A stretch of 64,000 nucleotides of DNA. Origin: Aporrectodea caliginosa (taxonomy: Eukaryota > Annelida > Clitellata > Crassiclitellata > Lumbricidae). The notes under the pieces were generated by a model. That model was not told the origin of the DNA. It did no database searches and worked only from the letters and a program-made list of their open reading frames with translations. Made by a program: the position numbers and the translations under genes. Below are positions 1 to 48,653 of the stretch, in pieces (position 1 is the stretch's first letter; every line of letters starts with the position of its first letter). The stretch covers positions 1,116,001 through 1,180,000 of the forward strand of contig JACEVL010000152.1 in the NCBI GenBank assembly GCA_020284085.1, read 5' to 3'.

Positions 1-386
1 AAGCTGTTTGTATTTCTGTGCTATGCTACTACTTCCTTCGTTGACATGGAGGATTGCAGATGATTATCCACTTCGGTCCATTGCTTGAAAACTTTTCTGT
101 TTCGTCGGAGTGCTCACCTTGGGAGTGCCTCTGAATAGTCATTGCTGCTAGAGGTGCTTTATAATGCCAAGATACAATACAATACAATACTGATCCCTGT
201 ATTGACAGATCTTTGTCTTACTTAATGAGCATTTCTTAGTGGTTGGTTTTAACAAACATGCCAAACTTCTAGCCTATGTCTTGACAGCGTCTGATCTTCA
301 TGGCTTCTCAACTTATTTTTGGCTTTCACTCTAACTCTATACCCAAGGAATACAAATTTCTGTTACAGTTGCAATGACATTTGTAG

Positions 387-1364
387 GAGTTGCTCGTCTA
401 CAAGTTACAGATTCGTCAGCCAAAGTCTCGCAAGAGTTCCTGCAATGTTCCGAGCAATGGATCAACCATGAGCAGTGATGATGCTACGCCGAGTGATTGT
501 GGCTCGCTAACAGTTCCAGGTGCCAGGGTCTCTGGTCTACCCGGAAATGTTGTGGACAAAGAATTTGCCCTTGTCTGCCGGCGCAGCATGCCGGAACCTG
601 TGATGGCTTTAGAGGAAGCGGACCTGATGTCTGATGGAATGAATGAAATTGTCGTCCTTACTCTCAAAGGACTCCATGTCCTGCAGGTGAATAGTCTAAG
701 TTCTCTTTCGTAATTAAAGAAGATTTCTAGCATTTACAATTGTCTCAGTCAGAGACAGTTGTAAATGCATTGAAGAATCTCAATTAGTACTGGAGTACTG
801 TGATGCTACAATGGTTTGTTGAATTTAAGACCTGTCACAGCAAATTATACCATGTTGTGAGAAATATCTAAGTATCATCTCTTTAGATCTATTGCTAATG
901 TGAAAATATTTGTGAGGTTCTGCCTTTTTTAAATGGTTCTTATTACAGTGCACACTGGCATACATAACAGTAAATAGTCTCAGCTTGCACAGAGAGATCC
1001 AGTTCAAGAAACTCTTACCTAAATTACTGAGTGATTTTCGTTTTAGTACGGTAATTAAAAACTTTCGTGTACTATCTATCACTTCCAGGCTTTACTTTGC
1101 AGCTTATATTTCTACTGTTACCTTTATTTGATTTTTAGCCAAGTATTAACAAGTTTTGTGTTTATGTTTTAGCATGATTTGATCCAAACCAGTGAGCTGT
1201 GCATTGCAAGGTTGAATCAGTTGTTTGAATCACAGAATCAGCGAAGTGAAACACCGTCTCAGTCATCAGCATCCCTCTTTTCAGCCGAATCAATTGACTT
1301 TTCAAGTGAATCCAAAAAACAGGATCGTTTAACTAAAGAGGCATCTGAACAACAAGAGTTATGA
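387..1364 (+). CDS. KPTN: Kaptin-like protein, last two exons (partial)
   Basis: Two exons are visible: 387-686, entered through a TTTGTAG acceptor and left through CTGCAG|GTGAAT, and 1173-1364, entered after TGTTTTAG and ending in TGA. They join in frame to about 163 residues. The junction region reads MNEIVVLTLKGLHVLQ then HDLIQTSELCIARLNQL, which I recognise as the conserved C-terminal blade and tail of kaptin, followed by a Ser/Gln-rich tail. Known of the family: kaptin is an actin-associated beta-propeller protein and a subunit of KICSTOR, the lysosomal complex that recruits GATOR1 to restrain mTORC1. The upstream exons lie left of the window. The first-exon boundary is the least certain point; another acceptor slightly downstream is possible. 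An ATTAAA-like element near 1441 could serve as the polyadenylation signal. The family call rests on remembered similarity of the tail; another propeller protein such as ITFG2 is less likely. Confidence 0.62.
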
Positions 1365-1860
1365 CAACTTTAATTTAGTGCTGACTAATCACAAGTTTAA
1401 AGCTATATTTAAAATTGTATTTTATGCATTTGTTTCTCATATTAAAATGTACTAAAGATACTTTAGTAAGATTTGTGTCTAATTCTTTGCCTCCAAGGTC
1501 ATCAGATTATAGAACTTATACTCTGTATCACATGAGCCGAAAGGCCATGCTTTTAAATGACCCTTGTGAATGATGGTTACTGGAGCTGTTAACGTATGCA
1601 AAGAAGAAGATGGGCAAAAAGTGGGGTGAAGCACCTTTGACCTAATCCAAATGTTATGTTGAGAAATGCTGCTTGAACTATGGTGTCATTTCCAATACTT
1701 GTGGTATACTTGTACACTACATTCTGTTTATAGAGTTTGTTAAACAGTATCTGTACATGTTCATATAAACAAACCATTTGCACCCGCATTTTACTCATAC
1801 CACAGTCCTTGTTGCAATTTTTCAGTAATAAGTACTCTGGCTGTTATTGTTGTGTGTATT

Positions 1861-2105
1861 CAATGCTTTTTTCAGCCGGAGCGGTCCGGAATGGCGTTCC
1901 GGTACCTTTTTTCAGCTATTAAAAAATAATTTAGTTAATTTAAATTTTTAATAAAAAATTATTTATATACTCTAATTTAATGTAAGTGCTTCCAGTGTTT
2001 ATTGATACTGATATAATGAAACATAAATATTAGCATAAAATATGCCCCTATAATTGTTCTGAATTTGTTGAGTTCCGGAACCTTTTTTTCTAGAAAAAAG
2101 CACTG
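1861..2105. mobile_element. hAT-type MITE, 245 bp
   Basis: Ends CAATGCTTTTTTC and GAAAAAAGCACTG are inverted copies with one mismatch; TGTGTATT (1853-1860 and 2106-2113) is a perfect 8-bp target-site duplication. No coding capacity. Confidence 0.8.
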
Positions 2106-2224
2106 TGTGTATTTAAGCTACTCTGTTTAAGTCAAGTGGTATCATTGGTGTGGGGGGGAGTAGTATGAATGGTGTAACTGCCCTGATGCGAAATTTTTAA
2201 TACTAGTACTACCAATGGTCTCAA

Positions 2225-3120
2225 AACGGCCTGTATATTTAAAACGACACACCGCAGTATGATTACAGGTCATAGTATGAACGGATGATTACAAGTTGTT
2301 ACAGGAGTCGAATTTAACTGTATGGCAGCCATGCAAAAGGGGCCCATCGGTCCTACTGCTCGTTTTACCAACGCCACCTAGCGAATAGAAGCTGAGTTTT
2401 GGGAGAGTTGCGGGAATCGATACCACATCCATTCTGATCTGCTCGTCACGCCTGAGTCAGAGCCGGATTAACCTGTAAGCAAAATAAGCCATGGCTTAGG
2501 GCCCCACCAGGTTTTGAGGGCCCCCAACTGTCAGGAAATATAAAATCAGATGGTAGGCCTACAAAGGTCCTATTTGACATGGCTTAGGGCCCCACAACGT
2601 TTTGAGGGGCCCCAACTGTCAGGAAATAATAAATCAGATGGCACAAAGGTACAAATTTGACAATTTTCTTCTGGAAAATAGACGGAAAAGCAAAAAAGGT
2701 CATCAGAAATTTTCAAAGTAATAAGCATGGTAATAAATAAATATAACTTACGACCCAGAATTCATAATTTTAATCTCCCAATCAATGATAAATGTAATAT
2801 ATATACCACGTATCTTGTTTAAAGATACATATTAATTAATTGTCCTATAATTATAATTACTTATATATTTGTCTAGAATTATTAACGTTAGCCTGACTGT
2901 TTTAGCTAATTGTGTTACTTGTAACCTGTTGCGTTTTGTCAACTGGATTATTTTGAAATTAAACGAATAGGCCTATGATGATGATGGTTTTTCTAAAAAA
3001 TCTGTAAAAAATTTTGCATGGCCTTCCGGTTAGGGCCCCCGGAAGTCTTAACCCGGCCCTTGGCTTAGGGCCCCCGAAAGTCTTAATCCGGCCCTGGCCT
3101 GAGTGTTATCATTCACTTAA
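2225..3120 (-). mobile_element. tRNA-headed SINE, family A copy 1, interrupted by a MITE
   Basis: Read on the minus strand, it starts with a tRNA-like head: TGATAACACTCAGGCGTGAC near box A and GTGGTATCGATTCCCGC as box B. A shared body follows, ending ATAATCATACTGCGGTGTGTC-like. Copies lie at 32661-32915 and 55024-55288. The MITE at 2458-3096 splits the head. Confidence 0.6.
2458..3096. mobile_element. hAT-type MITE, 639 bp, inserted in a SINE head
   Basis: Ends CAGAGCCGGATTAA and TTAATCCGGCCCTG; 8-bp duplication GCCTGAGT at 2450-2457 and 3097-3104. It carries a tandemly doubled right end (two TTAGGGCCCCCG blocks) and a doubled left section of about 90 bp. A 225-bp relative lies at 52769-52993. 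Confidence 0.88.
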
Positions 3121-3707
3121 ACCTCCCTCTTACGAGTGTCGAATCTAAAACAAATCGTACTTGACGACTTCTTTCCACTCTTACAGTAAGTGCTTCATAC
3201 ATCTTCATTCTTCAACATGTCAGACAGAACTTTAAAAACTTCTATCAGCCTTCTGACTTAATTTTTTAAATAAATGCCTGACCTGTGGTCATCAACCCAA
3301 AACTGAACCCAATATTACCCTAAAAATTATGTATTGAACCAGGTTTTTCGCGAATAAGCTGCCTTGGCTTTACGTGGATAGAAGGTAAGCAACTATAGCT
3401 AACGAATAATTCAGGTACTAGCGTGAAAAAGTTCGCGAGGTTCTGCATTTTTTAAATTTTCGTAGACTCCTCAAAAAATGATTTTGACTACTTTATCTTT
3501 CGAATGCGAAGACTTTTGGAAGATTGTTGCTGCCTCTGTTTCGAAATGTAGCGCGATAAAAAAATTGGTGGAAGACGATTTCTTACTTACTTGCTTTCTT
3601 GTTCGGGAAATTGATGAACCGTGGAATAAGAGAAAGTGTTTACGATTTGTTTACTATTTATAAATTAAATTGTTAAAAGGTTTCAGACTTAGGATGACAA
3701 AATTTCC

Positions 3708-16025
<12,318 letters not shown>

Positions 16026-16333
16026 CGGAAGAAAGCAGAACCGACTTGAATTTCCCAGTGTATATTTCCTTGTAATTGTTTGCATTTGTTACAACAGGAA
16101 GATGGTCTGGTATTGATTAGAAACTGTTTGTATATTTCAGACTCGTTCAAGTAAATAGTGTGTTGTCATTTCAGTTGGCAGTTCAGACATTTATGCCTTG
16201 CCTAGAGTTAGATTGTGAGGTCTTTCCATATTTACACTTTGAAATAATTACTTGTTTTATCAATTGATCACCAAATAGTCTGGTATCACCTAATTTCATC
16301 ACAACATTGCTGGCCACTTGATTCATATTGCTC

Positions 16334-16339
16334 AATAAA
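16334..16339 (+). promoter_or_regulatory. Candidate polyadenylation signal of spastin
   Basis: AATAAA lies about 310 nt after the spastin stop codon, on the coding strand, before any other gene. It is a plausible 3'-end signal only; the hexamer is common by chance in AT-rich DNA. Confidence 0.3.
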
Positions 16340-16686
16340 CCCACAATGCTTTCAGTTGCAGAACACTATTGCCAAATGGTTTGAGATCTGATCTAATGAC
16401 TTCTATTGTTGCGTTCAATGCACGAGGCTTAAATTGTTGGTGATGTCAAGTGACAACATAATAAGAATTCAAAATTGGTAAAGAAATTGAGTAGGTCAAG
16501 GAAACCAGACACTGGCAGGATAGTGTCGCAATATTTCATAAATATAACTTAAGTGAATGTGAAAAAAATTGATGTGATTTTTTTACAGTTTTGCTTAGTC
16601 TGTTGTTGATCCTTGCATCTGGTTAAACTAAAGTATACGTAAACTAACAGCCAGCAAAGGATTGGCAGCATTTTGCACTAGAAGCT

Positions 16687-16746
16687 CTAGCACTTTAACA
16701 ACATAAGTGGCTGGGAAACCAATACCGTTCGACCGTTAAAGTGTTA
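16687..16746 (+). mobile_element. Tiny TTAA-flanked hairpin element, copy 1 (degenerate)
   Basis: CACTTTAAC ... GTTAAAGTG|TTAA with the core CTGGGAAACCAAT. Left TTAA degenerate (CTAG). Relatives at 29921-29992 and 44009-44076. Confidence 0.5.
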
Positions 16747-17231
16747 AAGAAACAACTTCAAATAGATGTAGCCTATAAATTTACTAAACTGCCATATAAT
16801 TCTTCGTGTTTTTCTAAACATTAACCGGAAACGGTTGAAAAGCATCTTCAACAAAATGCAATGTATAAGGCAGTATTAGAATTAGCATTACTTAGCATAA
16901 TAAATCGTTTCTGTGATGCTGCTCTCCAGATATTTCAAGGAAACCTCTTTTTCAGGGTATGAAGAGAACGGCTTTATGTTTTTGATCTCTGCAGTTATGG
17001 CTGTAACGTCATCATTGTAAATACAATCAATAACAGCTTGACTGTAAGAGATTTTCTATTTCGTATAGTTGCGTATTACAATAGACTATAGATGTTTCTT
17101 CATCTATGTTCATTGTCAGATAATGTAAATGGGAATATACTCTTGCAAGAATTGAGACTGCCGTTTTAGTTGTATTTGTCAGCTCCAGGCAAGGAGCAAG
17201 GCAAATGCAGTAGAAGCGAGATAATCTGAAC

Positions 17232-17370
17232 AAAGGGTGTAACCCAGGAAACAATTTTGGGGGTTTCCATTGGACTTGGTCGCATGCATTTAGAAAAAAT
17301 TATTTTAAAAATTGGCAATTATTTATTTTGGGAAGAGGTTTGAACCCGTAAATCCCCCTTAAATACGCCC
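17232..17370. mobile_element. Diverged relative of the MITE at 40540-40693
   Basis: Shares GAGGTTTGAACCCG(T/C)(A/G)AA and the following CCCCTTAAATA(T/C)GCCC block with 40655-40693. Ends not delimited. Confidence 0.45.
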
Positions 17371-18245
17371 AAGATCTGAACCAGTGGGTGAAGGTGCCTT
17401 TCTTTCCTACCCTATCTATGAATTGTGACATTGCAATGTTGTACAAGAAGCCTTGTTATGTTATTTGTATATATAGGTCCTCTGTAGGCAACATACAATA
17501 TTGAAGCCTGATCAGGATTAATGCAGCATGATTGTGTATGACTCCAAGCAACCTTAATCCAGCCATAGTCATGTGAGTTCTATATGTAAGTGCTGGATAC
17601 GGTATTCCGGGCAAATTCAAACTTGTCAGATTGCTAACTACAGGCTAGTTGTCTCGATAATGTAATGTAAATTCTTCGACATTTTTCATCGCCACACAAA
17701 AGGCGCGTCAGGGAGGCCAGCTTATCATCGGCGCTATATCAAATCAAGTCTGCAATAGCCCGGCTGCTTTGTCCAGGTATTGGTGTTGACAAAGTGAGTG
17801 ACAGTGAGTCGTTTCGTTATGCGTGTGCTGTTATGAAAGAATAAATTCAAACAAGTAAAAGTCAAACCGCGGAACAGCGGGCACCATCATCAAGAGATAG
17901 GCCTAGGCCTAGATGTGACCTTTGAGTCTTTGACGCAAAGGAAGCCGAGTGCATCTAATGCCTCGAATCAGTTTCGGATTTCGAATGCAGTGACTCAAAA
18001 TGTAAATATACGCGTTTCTTCGTACGACCTAGGCTAGACCCTCCTTAGTTTTCATATGTTAGTTTTGAAATGATTGAGAGCATTCTCCACCGCTGACCGT
18101 TTTAAGTAAGCCTCGCTCCTTTTTACGTTCCTAGGCAAAACAACTGCCATACATTGGTAGGCTAATTCTGCAAAGCTCTGCCATTGTTGAGTTGCTTTAT
18201 TAAAACACCCTTCTTTACAAAAACACTATCAATTAATACTCAATA

Positions 18246-19148
18246 TCGAGGGGTTTAAGCCAGAAGGGAGTAACTAGGTTTTTTGACATTTCGAGATAAA
18301 CGAAGAAAACGGAAATTTTGTTACAGTATTTTTTTTTAACAATTTTTTCAGCATTTTTTTATTTAAACAATGAAAATTATTTCTAGCTAAATGCTGAGCA
18401 ATAAGACTCCTTTTCAATATGCATTAAAGTATGCATTGTATTGTTTACACATAACGTGACAATTTGGTGAATTTTGTCAAAGTTTGACAAGATGCAACCT
18501 TCTGGCAAGAGAAAACTTTTTATGATGAAAACATCATAAATTCTGTGTAATTTGCAAGATAACCACCAACAAAAACTATCTGAAGAAACACTGAGTCATA
18601 CTGCACAATCTAGCACAAATTATTAATAATTATGGGCCAAGATAATAATTTTTTTTGGAAGATACAATATTCTGGTGTAAAATCATAAAACGCACCCTTA
18701 CAAAATGGTATAAACAACTAATAACTTTACAATAACATAGATGATATTACGCTCTCCAATTTCTACGCAAGTAAGTAAGTGGTTTAAGTTGTTTGAAGAG
18801 TAAAGTAAGTAAAATAAGCATTTTTTCACGCTAATTTTAATTGCCTAAAAATAATTCATTTGTGCCATAGAGACGTATCTAAGCAATGCATGGGTTTCAC
18901 GTACTGCCAGATGGATGTATCTTCTTCAAGATGCAACCCTTCTGGCATGAAAACTGCTATTTTTACATCCTTATGGCATAAATGTGACCCATAATTTGGG
19001 TTGTATCTTCAAACCAACTCTCTTAAATGAAGCCTTATAGCTACGGCCTTCTGGCAGTACCTGCTTTGTAGTCAGTTGATTCAATTTCTGTGAAAATGTC
19101 CATTTTACAAAAAATCGTAGATACGACCTTCTGGCTTAAACCCCTCGA
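18246..19148. mobile_element. Inverted-repeat element, TA-flanked, 903 bp
   Basis: Terminal inverted repeats of 22 bp match perfectly (begin TCGAGGGGTTTAAGCC), flanked by TA on both sides, consistent with a Tc1/mariner-type non-autonomous element. CCTTCTGGC recurs inside near 18497, 18953 and 19049 as well as in both ends, as expected of repeated transposase-binding sites. Confidence 0.7.
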
Positions 19149-19496
19149 TATATGTCGATGCTTATGACACAGGATTGGCGTCGGTGGCATTGCACGAGGT
19201 GGTGGCAGAGCCATTTAGAAGGCCGTGAGCCATCTCGCCAGGATAGATAACGCTGAGTGGTGCGTAAGTCATTCCGTTTGCTATGACTGAATTCGTATTG
19301 TAGATGTGTTGCGTCGGCGTCCTCTGGCGTTCGGTGAATAGCGGCGGCCAATGTAAACAGAACAGGTGCAGAGCGTTCATTGTTTTCTATGACTTCTTAA
19401 CAATGGTTCGTAGTGTTTGCGCTGGGGCTGCCACCAACCACTTTGTGCAGAGTTCCGATGCGTCTAAAATGAGTTCATCGTAGTTCTGGCATATTA

Positions 19497-19549
19497 GCTG
19501 AGCAGTAGTTTTATTGCTGAGCAGTAGCTGAGCAGTAGTTTTATTGTGG
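19497..19549 (+). repeat. Direct repeat in the TRIM9 5' leader
   Basis: The unit GCTGAGCAGTAGTTTTATTG occurs twice, separated by a partial copy, immediately before the TRIM9 start codon. It probably lies in the 5' untranslated region. No function is evident. Confidence 0.7.
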
Positions 19550-19553
19550 CAGA

Positions 19554-45121
<25,568 letters not shown>

Positions 45122-45240
45122 ATCTGGCTCCAGTTCGATATGAAATTCACTGGGATTGTGGACTCATTCACAGGAAATTCAGAAAGAATTAGTTTCCACT
45201 CGTTTCTCCATACATCCTGCCCCACAGTCTGCGATCTTCA

Positions 45241-45500
45241 GGTATGGGTGGATTGGTTGAGCCTCGATGTAGTGCTGTCATAGGCTCTCGTACATTCCGT
45301 GTTGCTGCCCCAAGGAATGGAATCGACTACCAATGTTTATCCATTGCTCGAACTCTTTTTCTTCTTTCAAGAAACACCTCAGAGCTCACTATTTCTCATT
45401 GGCTTTCAAACATCTGGATGTCTAACTGCTCTTCATCTGGTGACTGACTAACCTCAGATTTGCATTTCTGCTTCACTTTGCACTCATTAAAAATGTTTGT
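45241..45500 (+). pseudogene. LINE ORF2 3' remnant in the TRIM9 3' region
   Basis: Frame from 45244 reads GSRTFRVAAPRNGIDYQ, then LLSRNTSELTISHWLS. It resembles the GDRAFSVAAP-LWN-LP ... FK--LKT-LF tail of CR1/L2/Jockey-type ORF2 proteins, then ends TAATAATAATAA-like. It starts 120 bp after the TRIM9 stop and so may be part of its 3' UTR. Confidence 0.6.
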
Positions 45501-45949
45501 AATAATAATAACAATTGTGAAGTTGAAGTCAGAATTTTGTTTAGGATTTCGAGGACAGATTAGGGAATGGTGTGCACAGCTGTTACAGATGTTATTGACT
45601 ATTTAGTTTTGTTAATCACAGTTTACGTATCTCTGCTGTTATGATCAAACTTTCGTTTAATCAGATTTACATTCAGATGTAATTTTTTATAGAAAAAGTG
45701 CAATACAGGAGTGAGCTTATAAACATTATTATAAGACGTTCCACACTGACTCTGATTGTTTCACCTCTTATTAGCTGTTGTTAGGATTTTTCAGGCATTC
45801 CTGTCAGTAGACCAGGATATCTTTTCAAATGGTGCATAAAATAATACCTCGTGTTGTATTGATTTAGTCCAGTGCATGTAAGTTTATGCAAAATGAAGTC
45901 CATGTTCAACGTGTAAACTGAGTTATCCATGTAGCTGAGTTCTGACTAG

Positions 45950-46440
45950 TTAGAATCTTGTATCATGTGAGATGCTAGGCTAAAGGCCAATAGGTACATG
46001 TATGTGTAGTAAGTTTTAGTGAGGCTATGATAGCATTGTATCACCTGAGATGCCAGGGTTAAAGGCCAGTAAGTTTGTACCAAGGGCTATTATGAGACAC
46101 ATGAGACACCAGGGTGAAGGCCAATGGGGTTGTGCCAGGTGATAGGTGAGAACAAGTTTAAAGGCAGGTACATTTTTACCAAAGACTTTCAAGTGAGAAT
46201 GTCGTAGCACTTGGGATCAGGGTAAAATTCGAGTAAGCTGATGGGCCTAGGTTTATACCGATGGCTTTTAAATGAGGATATTATGTCACCCAAGATGACA
46301 TGGTTGAAGACTAGTGTGTTAAAGCCTGTTTAGTTAATGTTTTATCATCTGAGATGCCTGGGTAAGGCCAGTTATAAGACAAATGGATATAAGGCCAGTT
46401 AAAAGACGCCTGGATATAAGACCAGTTAGTGCGTTGGAGT
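45950..46440 (+). repeat. Degenerate tandem repeat of about 70 bp
   Basis: Recurring blocks of the form CACCTGAGATGCCAGGGTTAAAGGCCAGTAAG... (GAGATGC, GAGACACC, GATGACA, GAGATGCC variants), about six or seven units downstream of TRIM9. Confidence 0.65.
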
Positions 46441-47659
46441 TTGGCACCATGAAAGAATGGTTACTCTGACCTCATGTATTTCTGGTTCTTTTACATTTGT
46501 TTACTCTGTCGTAATTACAGCTGATATTAAAAAGCAAATGACTGCAGTAAAGTGCAAGTGAAGATTTGTATATTTGTTCTATTCTTTTTAGAAAAAATGC
46601 AATTAGACATGTCGTTACATGTATATATTTCAACCAGTGCCTACTGTTTTAATTCTGTAACTGATTGTCTTTTTTGTATCTCTTGCATGCTATGTAAAAT
46701 TATGTAAAATAAGATTTTAATTAGTTTGATTGATTTTAGACTGTTCTTATCATCCAGATATTATGATCGAGTTCTTGAATAAAATACAAGGTATTGTTAT
46801 TCATGTTTTATGTCATCACATTTTCTATTACTTTCTTGTTTCATTATTATCATTATTAGTATTACACGAGACACTCAATATTCATGTAACACACTTTGTT
46901 ATAACACTAATTCTAATACAATGCAGTCGAGAAATTCTGCTGTAGAAAGTTACCTAATACAAGTGCAAGTTCTTGGGCTTTTCCTAGGAAAGTCCACAGT
47001 ATATGGACATATGCATGTACCTAAGCAGTAGTGGTTTTATGCAACTTAAGATGCAAAGCTGAAACATGAAATGTTTACCGAGCTGTCTGCAATGAAACAT
47101 TACTAACGGTAATGACAAACCAATGCAGGACAGACTGTGTGAAGTCGTTTTAGGCAGAGGTTATTCTGAAAAAACTGCATCAGATTTATACATGGACGTC
47201 CACCCTGGTCAAAACTCCCTCCCCTTGTCCGCATTTGAATGACCCCTCCATCCCCTCTTAATAGAGGTGAGTATGGCTTCTGCACAAAGTGGTATAGTAT
47301 GTCAGATCTCGGTTATGGGTGCTGACAAAATGCCTCTATCCAGATACTTTGGTTTAAGTAACAGCAATAATAATGTCCACTTATATAGTGCAACTGTACT
47401 TTTCAAGATAAAGGCCCACCACTGACTCAGACACAAAGCACGGTCAAACAGGAAAGATATATTCATTCAATTACAGGATAAGGGGAAAACCTCGTGTTGT
47501 AAGTTGCTAGGCAGCCGAGAACAGAACTTGTTCCACCGCTGCATATTTGACAGAAATATTTATTCAGAAATTTCATTACTTAAATACAGAGCTCACAAGA
47601 AAAGCTGGAGTCTAGTTTTCCCTCCAGACTGCAGAGGCAATAGGGCCTAAACGTACTGT

Positions 47660-48296
47660 GTCATTGCCCGATAGCGCATTGGATAACACACAGAGCTTCT
47701 CATTTGCAAATCGAAGGTGATGTGAAGATCGATCACGCTGGATTGAGTAGGCGATCGATGCGTGGTCGACCTCGGGAGCTTTGTGTAGGCCTACAGCGTA
47801 TTTTGTGTATCGTATTCATAATAGCTGCATATTGTAATATGGTTGTCCATTTACACGCAACACTATTAATCGTCGATTGTCGATGCAATGTTGTGTCGAT
47901 CCTAGCCTGAACTTTTACAAGTAATGTAAATTAGATAAATAAAATAATTGTCTGACTCCAGTTTCCTCTTGGAGTCTAACTCATCGAGCGCGATCGATTT
48001 ACCGATCGACCAGACTTTTGCTAGGCGATCGACCAAGATCGATCAATCAATCGCCGCAAATGAGAAGCTTTGATAACACACTGGCATAGAGAGCGAAAGG
48101 TACCGAGTTCGAGTGCCGTTAGCGGACATGCTTTGTAGGCTGCTATTAGCGCCGTGTATTGCAGGCTGTCTGTTCTGTTAGTAGTTAAGATTTACGTCTT
48201 CTGTGATTTGTGTTCTTGTGAATTGTTTAATCGTCATAACATGTACATTTGTCAGGCGCTTCATTAAAGAATAAATATTATTATTATTATTATCTG
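47660..48296 (+). mobile_element. tRNA-headed SINE, family B copy 1, interrupted by a MITE
   Basis: Head: GCCCGATAGCGCATTGG (box A) then, beyond the inserted MITE, GGTACCGAGTTCGAGTGCC (box B). The body CTGTCTGTTCTGTTAGTAGT and 3' end TTTGTCAGGCGCTTC are shared with 9988-10180; it ends in (ATT)n. Confidence 0.78.
47691..48072. mobile_element. hAT-type MITE, 382 bp, inserted in a SINE head
   Basis: Ends CAGAGCTTCTCATTTGC and GCAAATGAGAAGCTTTG; 8-bp duplication ATAACACA at 47683-47690 and 48073-48080. Interior rich in CGATCGA palindromes. A second, heavily interrupted copy spans 52315-54802. Confidence 0.9.
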
Positions 48297-48653
48297 TTCT
48301 CATGTGTGATACATGTACTATCAGGTGGATCGATTGAAGATGAATTAACTGAATTGGGCCAGCAGTAATCTCGGATGATGATCACATCTTTAAATCCTTG
48401 TGTGTTATAATGTCTATGTATTGTGAGTCTGTGACAACTGCACCATAAGAGTTCCGATTAAAACTAACAAAAAATATGAATGAGGGTGTATTTCAAAGTC
48501 ATCTAGTTACAGTGTAATTAATTAGACAAGGGCTGCTACTATAAGCCATTACAAAACTTACATAAAATAAACTGCTTTAAAAATAACGGAAATGTCATGC
48601 CTATTCTGACAATGTCTCCATTATGTAATTTAAGTCTCTTGAAATAAATTGCT

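Larger units (their letters stand above)
1365..3707. other. KPTN-SPAST spacer, filled by repeats
   Basis: No gene seen. It holds the 3' UTR of the kaptin-like gene, a 245-bp hAT-type MITE, a tRNA-headed SINE interrupted by a 639-bp MITE, and AT-rich DNA before the spastin start. Confidence 0.7.
16026..19496. other. SPAST-TRIM9 spacer
   Basis: No gene seen. Contains the spastin 3' UTR, a tiny hairpin element, a MITE relic and the inverted-repeat element at 18246-19148. The last 350 bp before TRIM9 are more CpG-rich and may hold its promoter. Confidence 0.6.
45501..48653. other. TRIM9-BTB gene spacer
   Basis: The two genes converge. Besides the degenerate repeat and the interrupted SINE I see no gene; 46450-47650 is unique-looking AT-rich DNA. 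Confidence 0.6.

Noticed and set aside
47660..47690. Possible tRNA gene start at the GCCCGATAGCGCATTGG motif
   Set aside because: The cloverleaf cannot close: the body continues into a shared SINE sequence with an (ATT)n tail.
47691..48072. Mutator-type element with a 10-bp duplication
   Set aside because: Re-setting the ends to CAGAGC...GCTTTG gives an 8-bp duplication matching the second copy at 52315-54802, which favours hAT.
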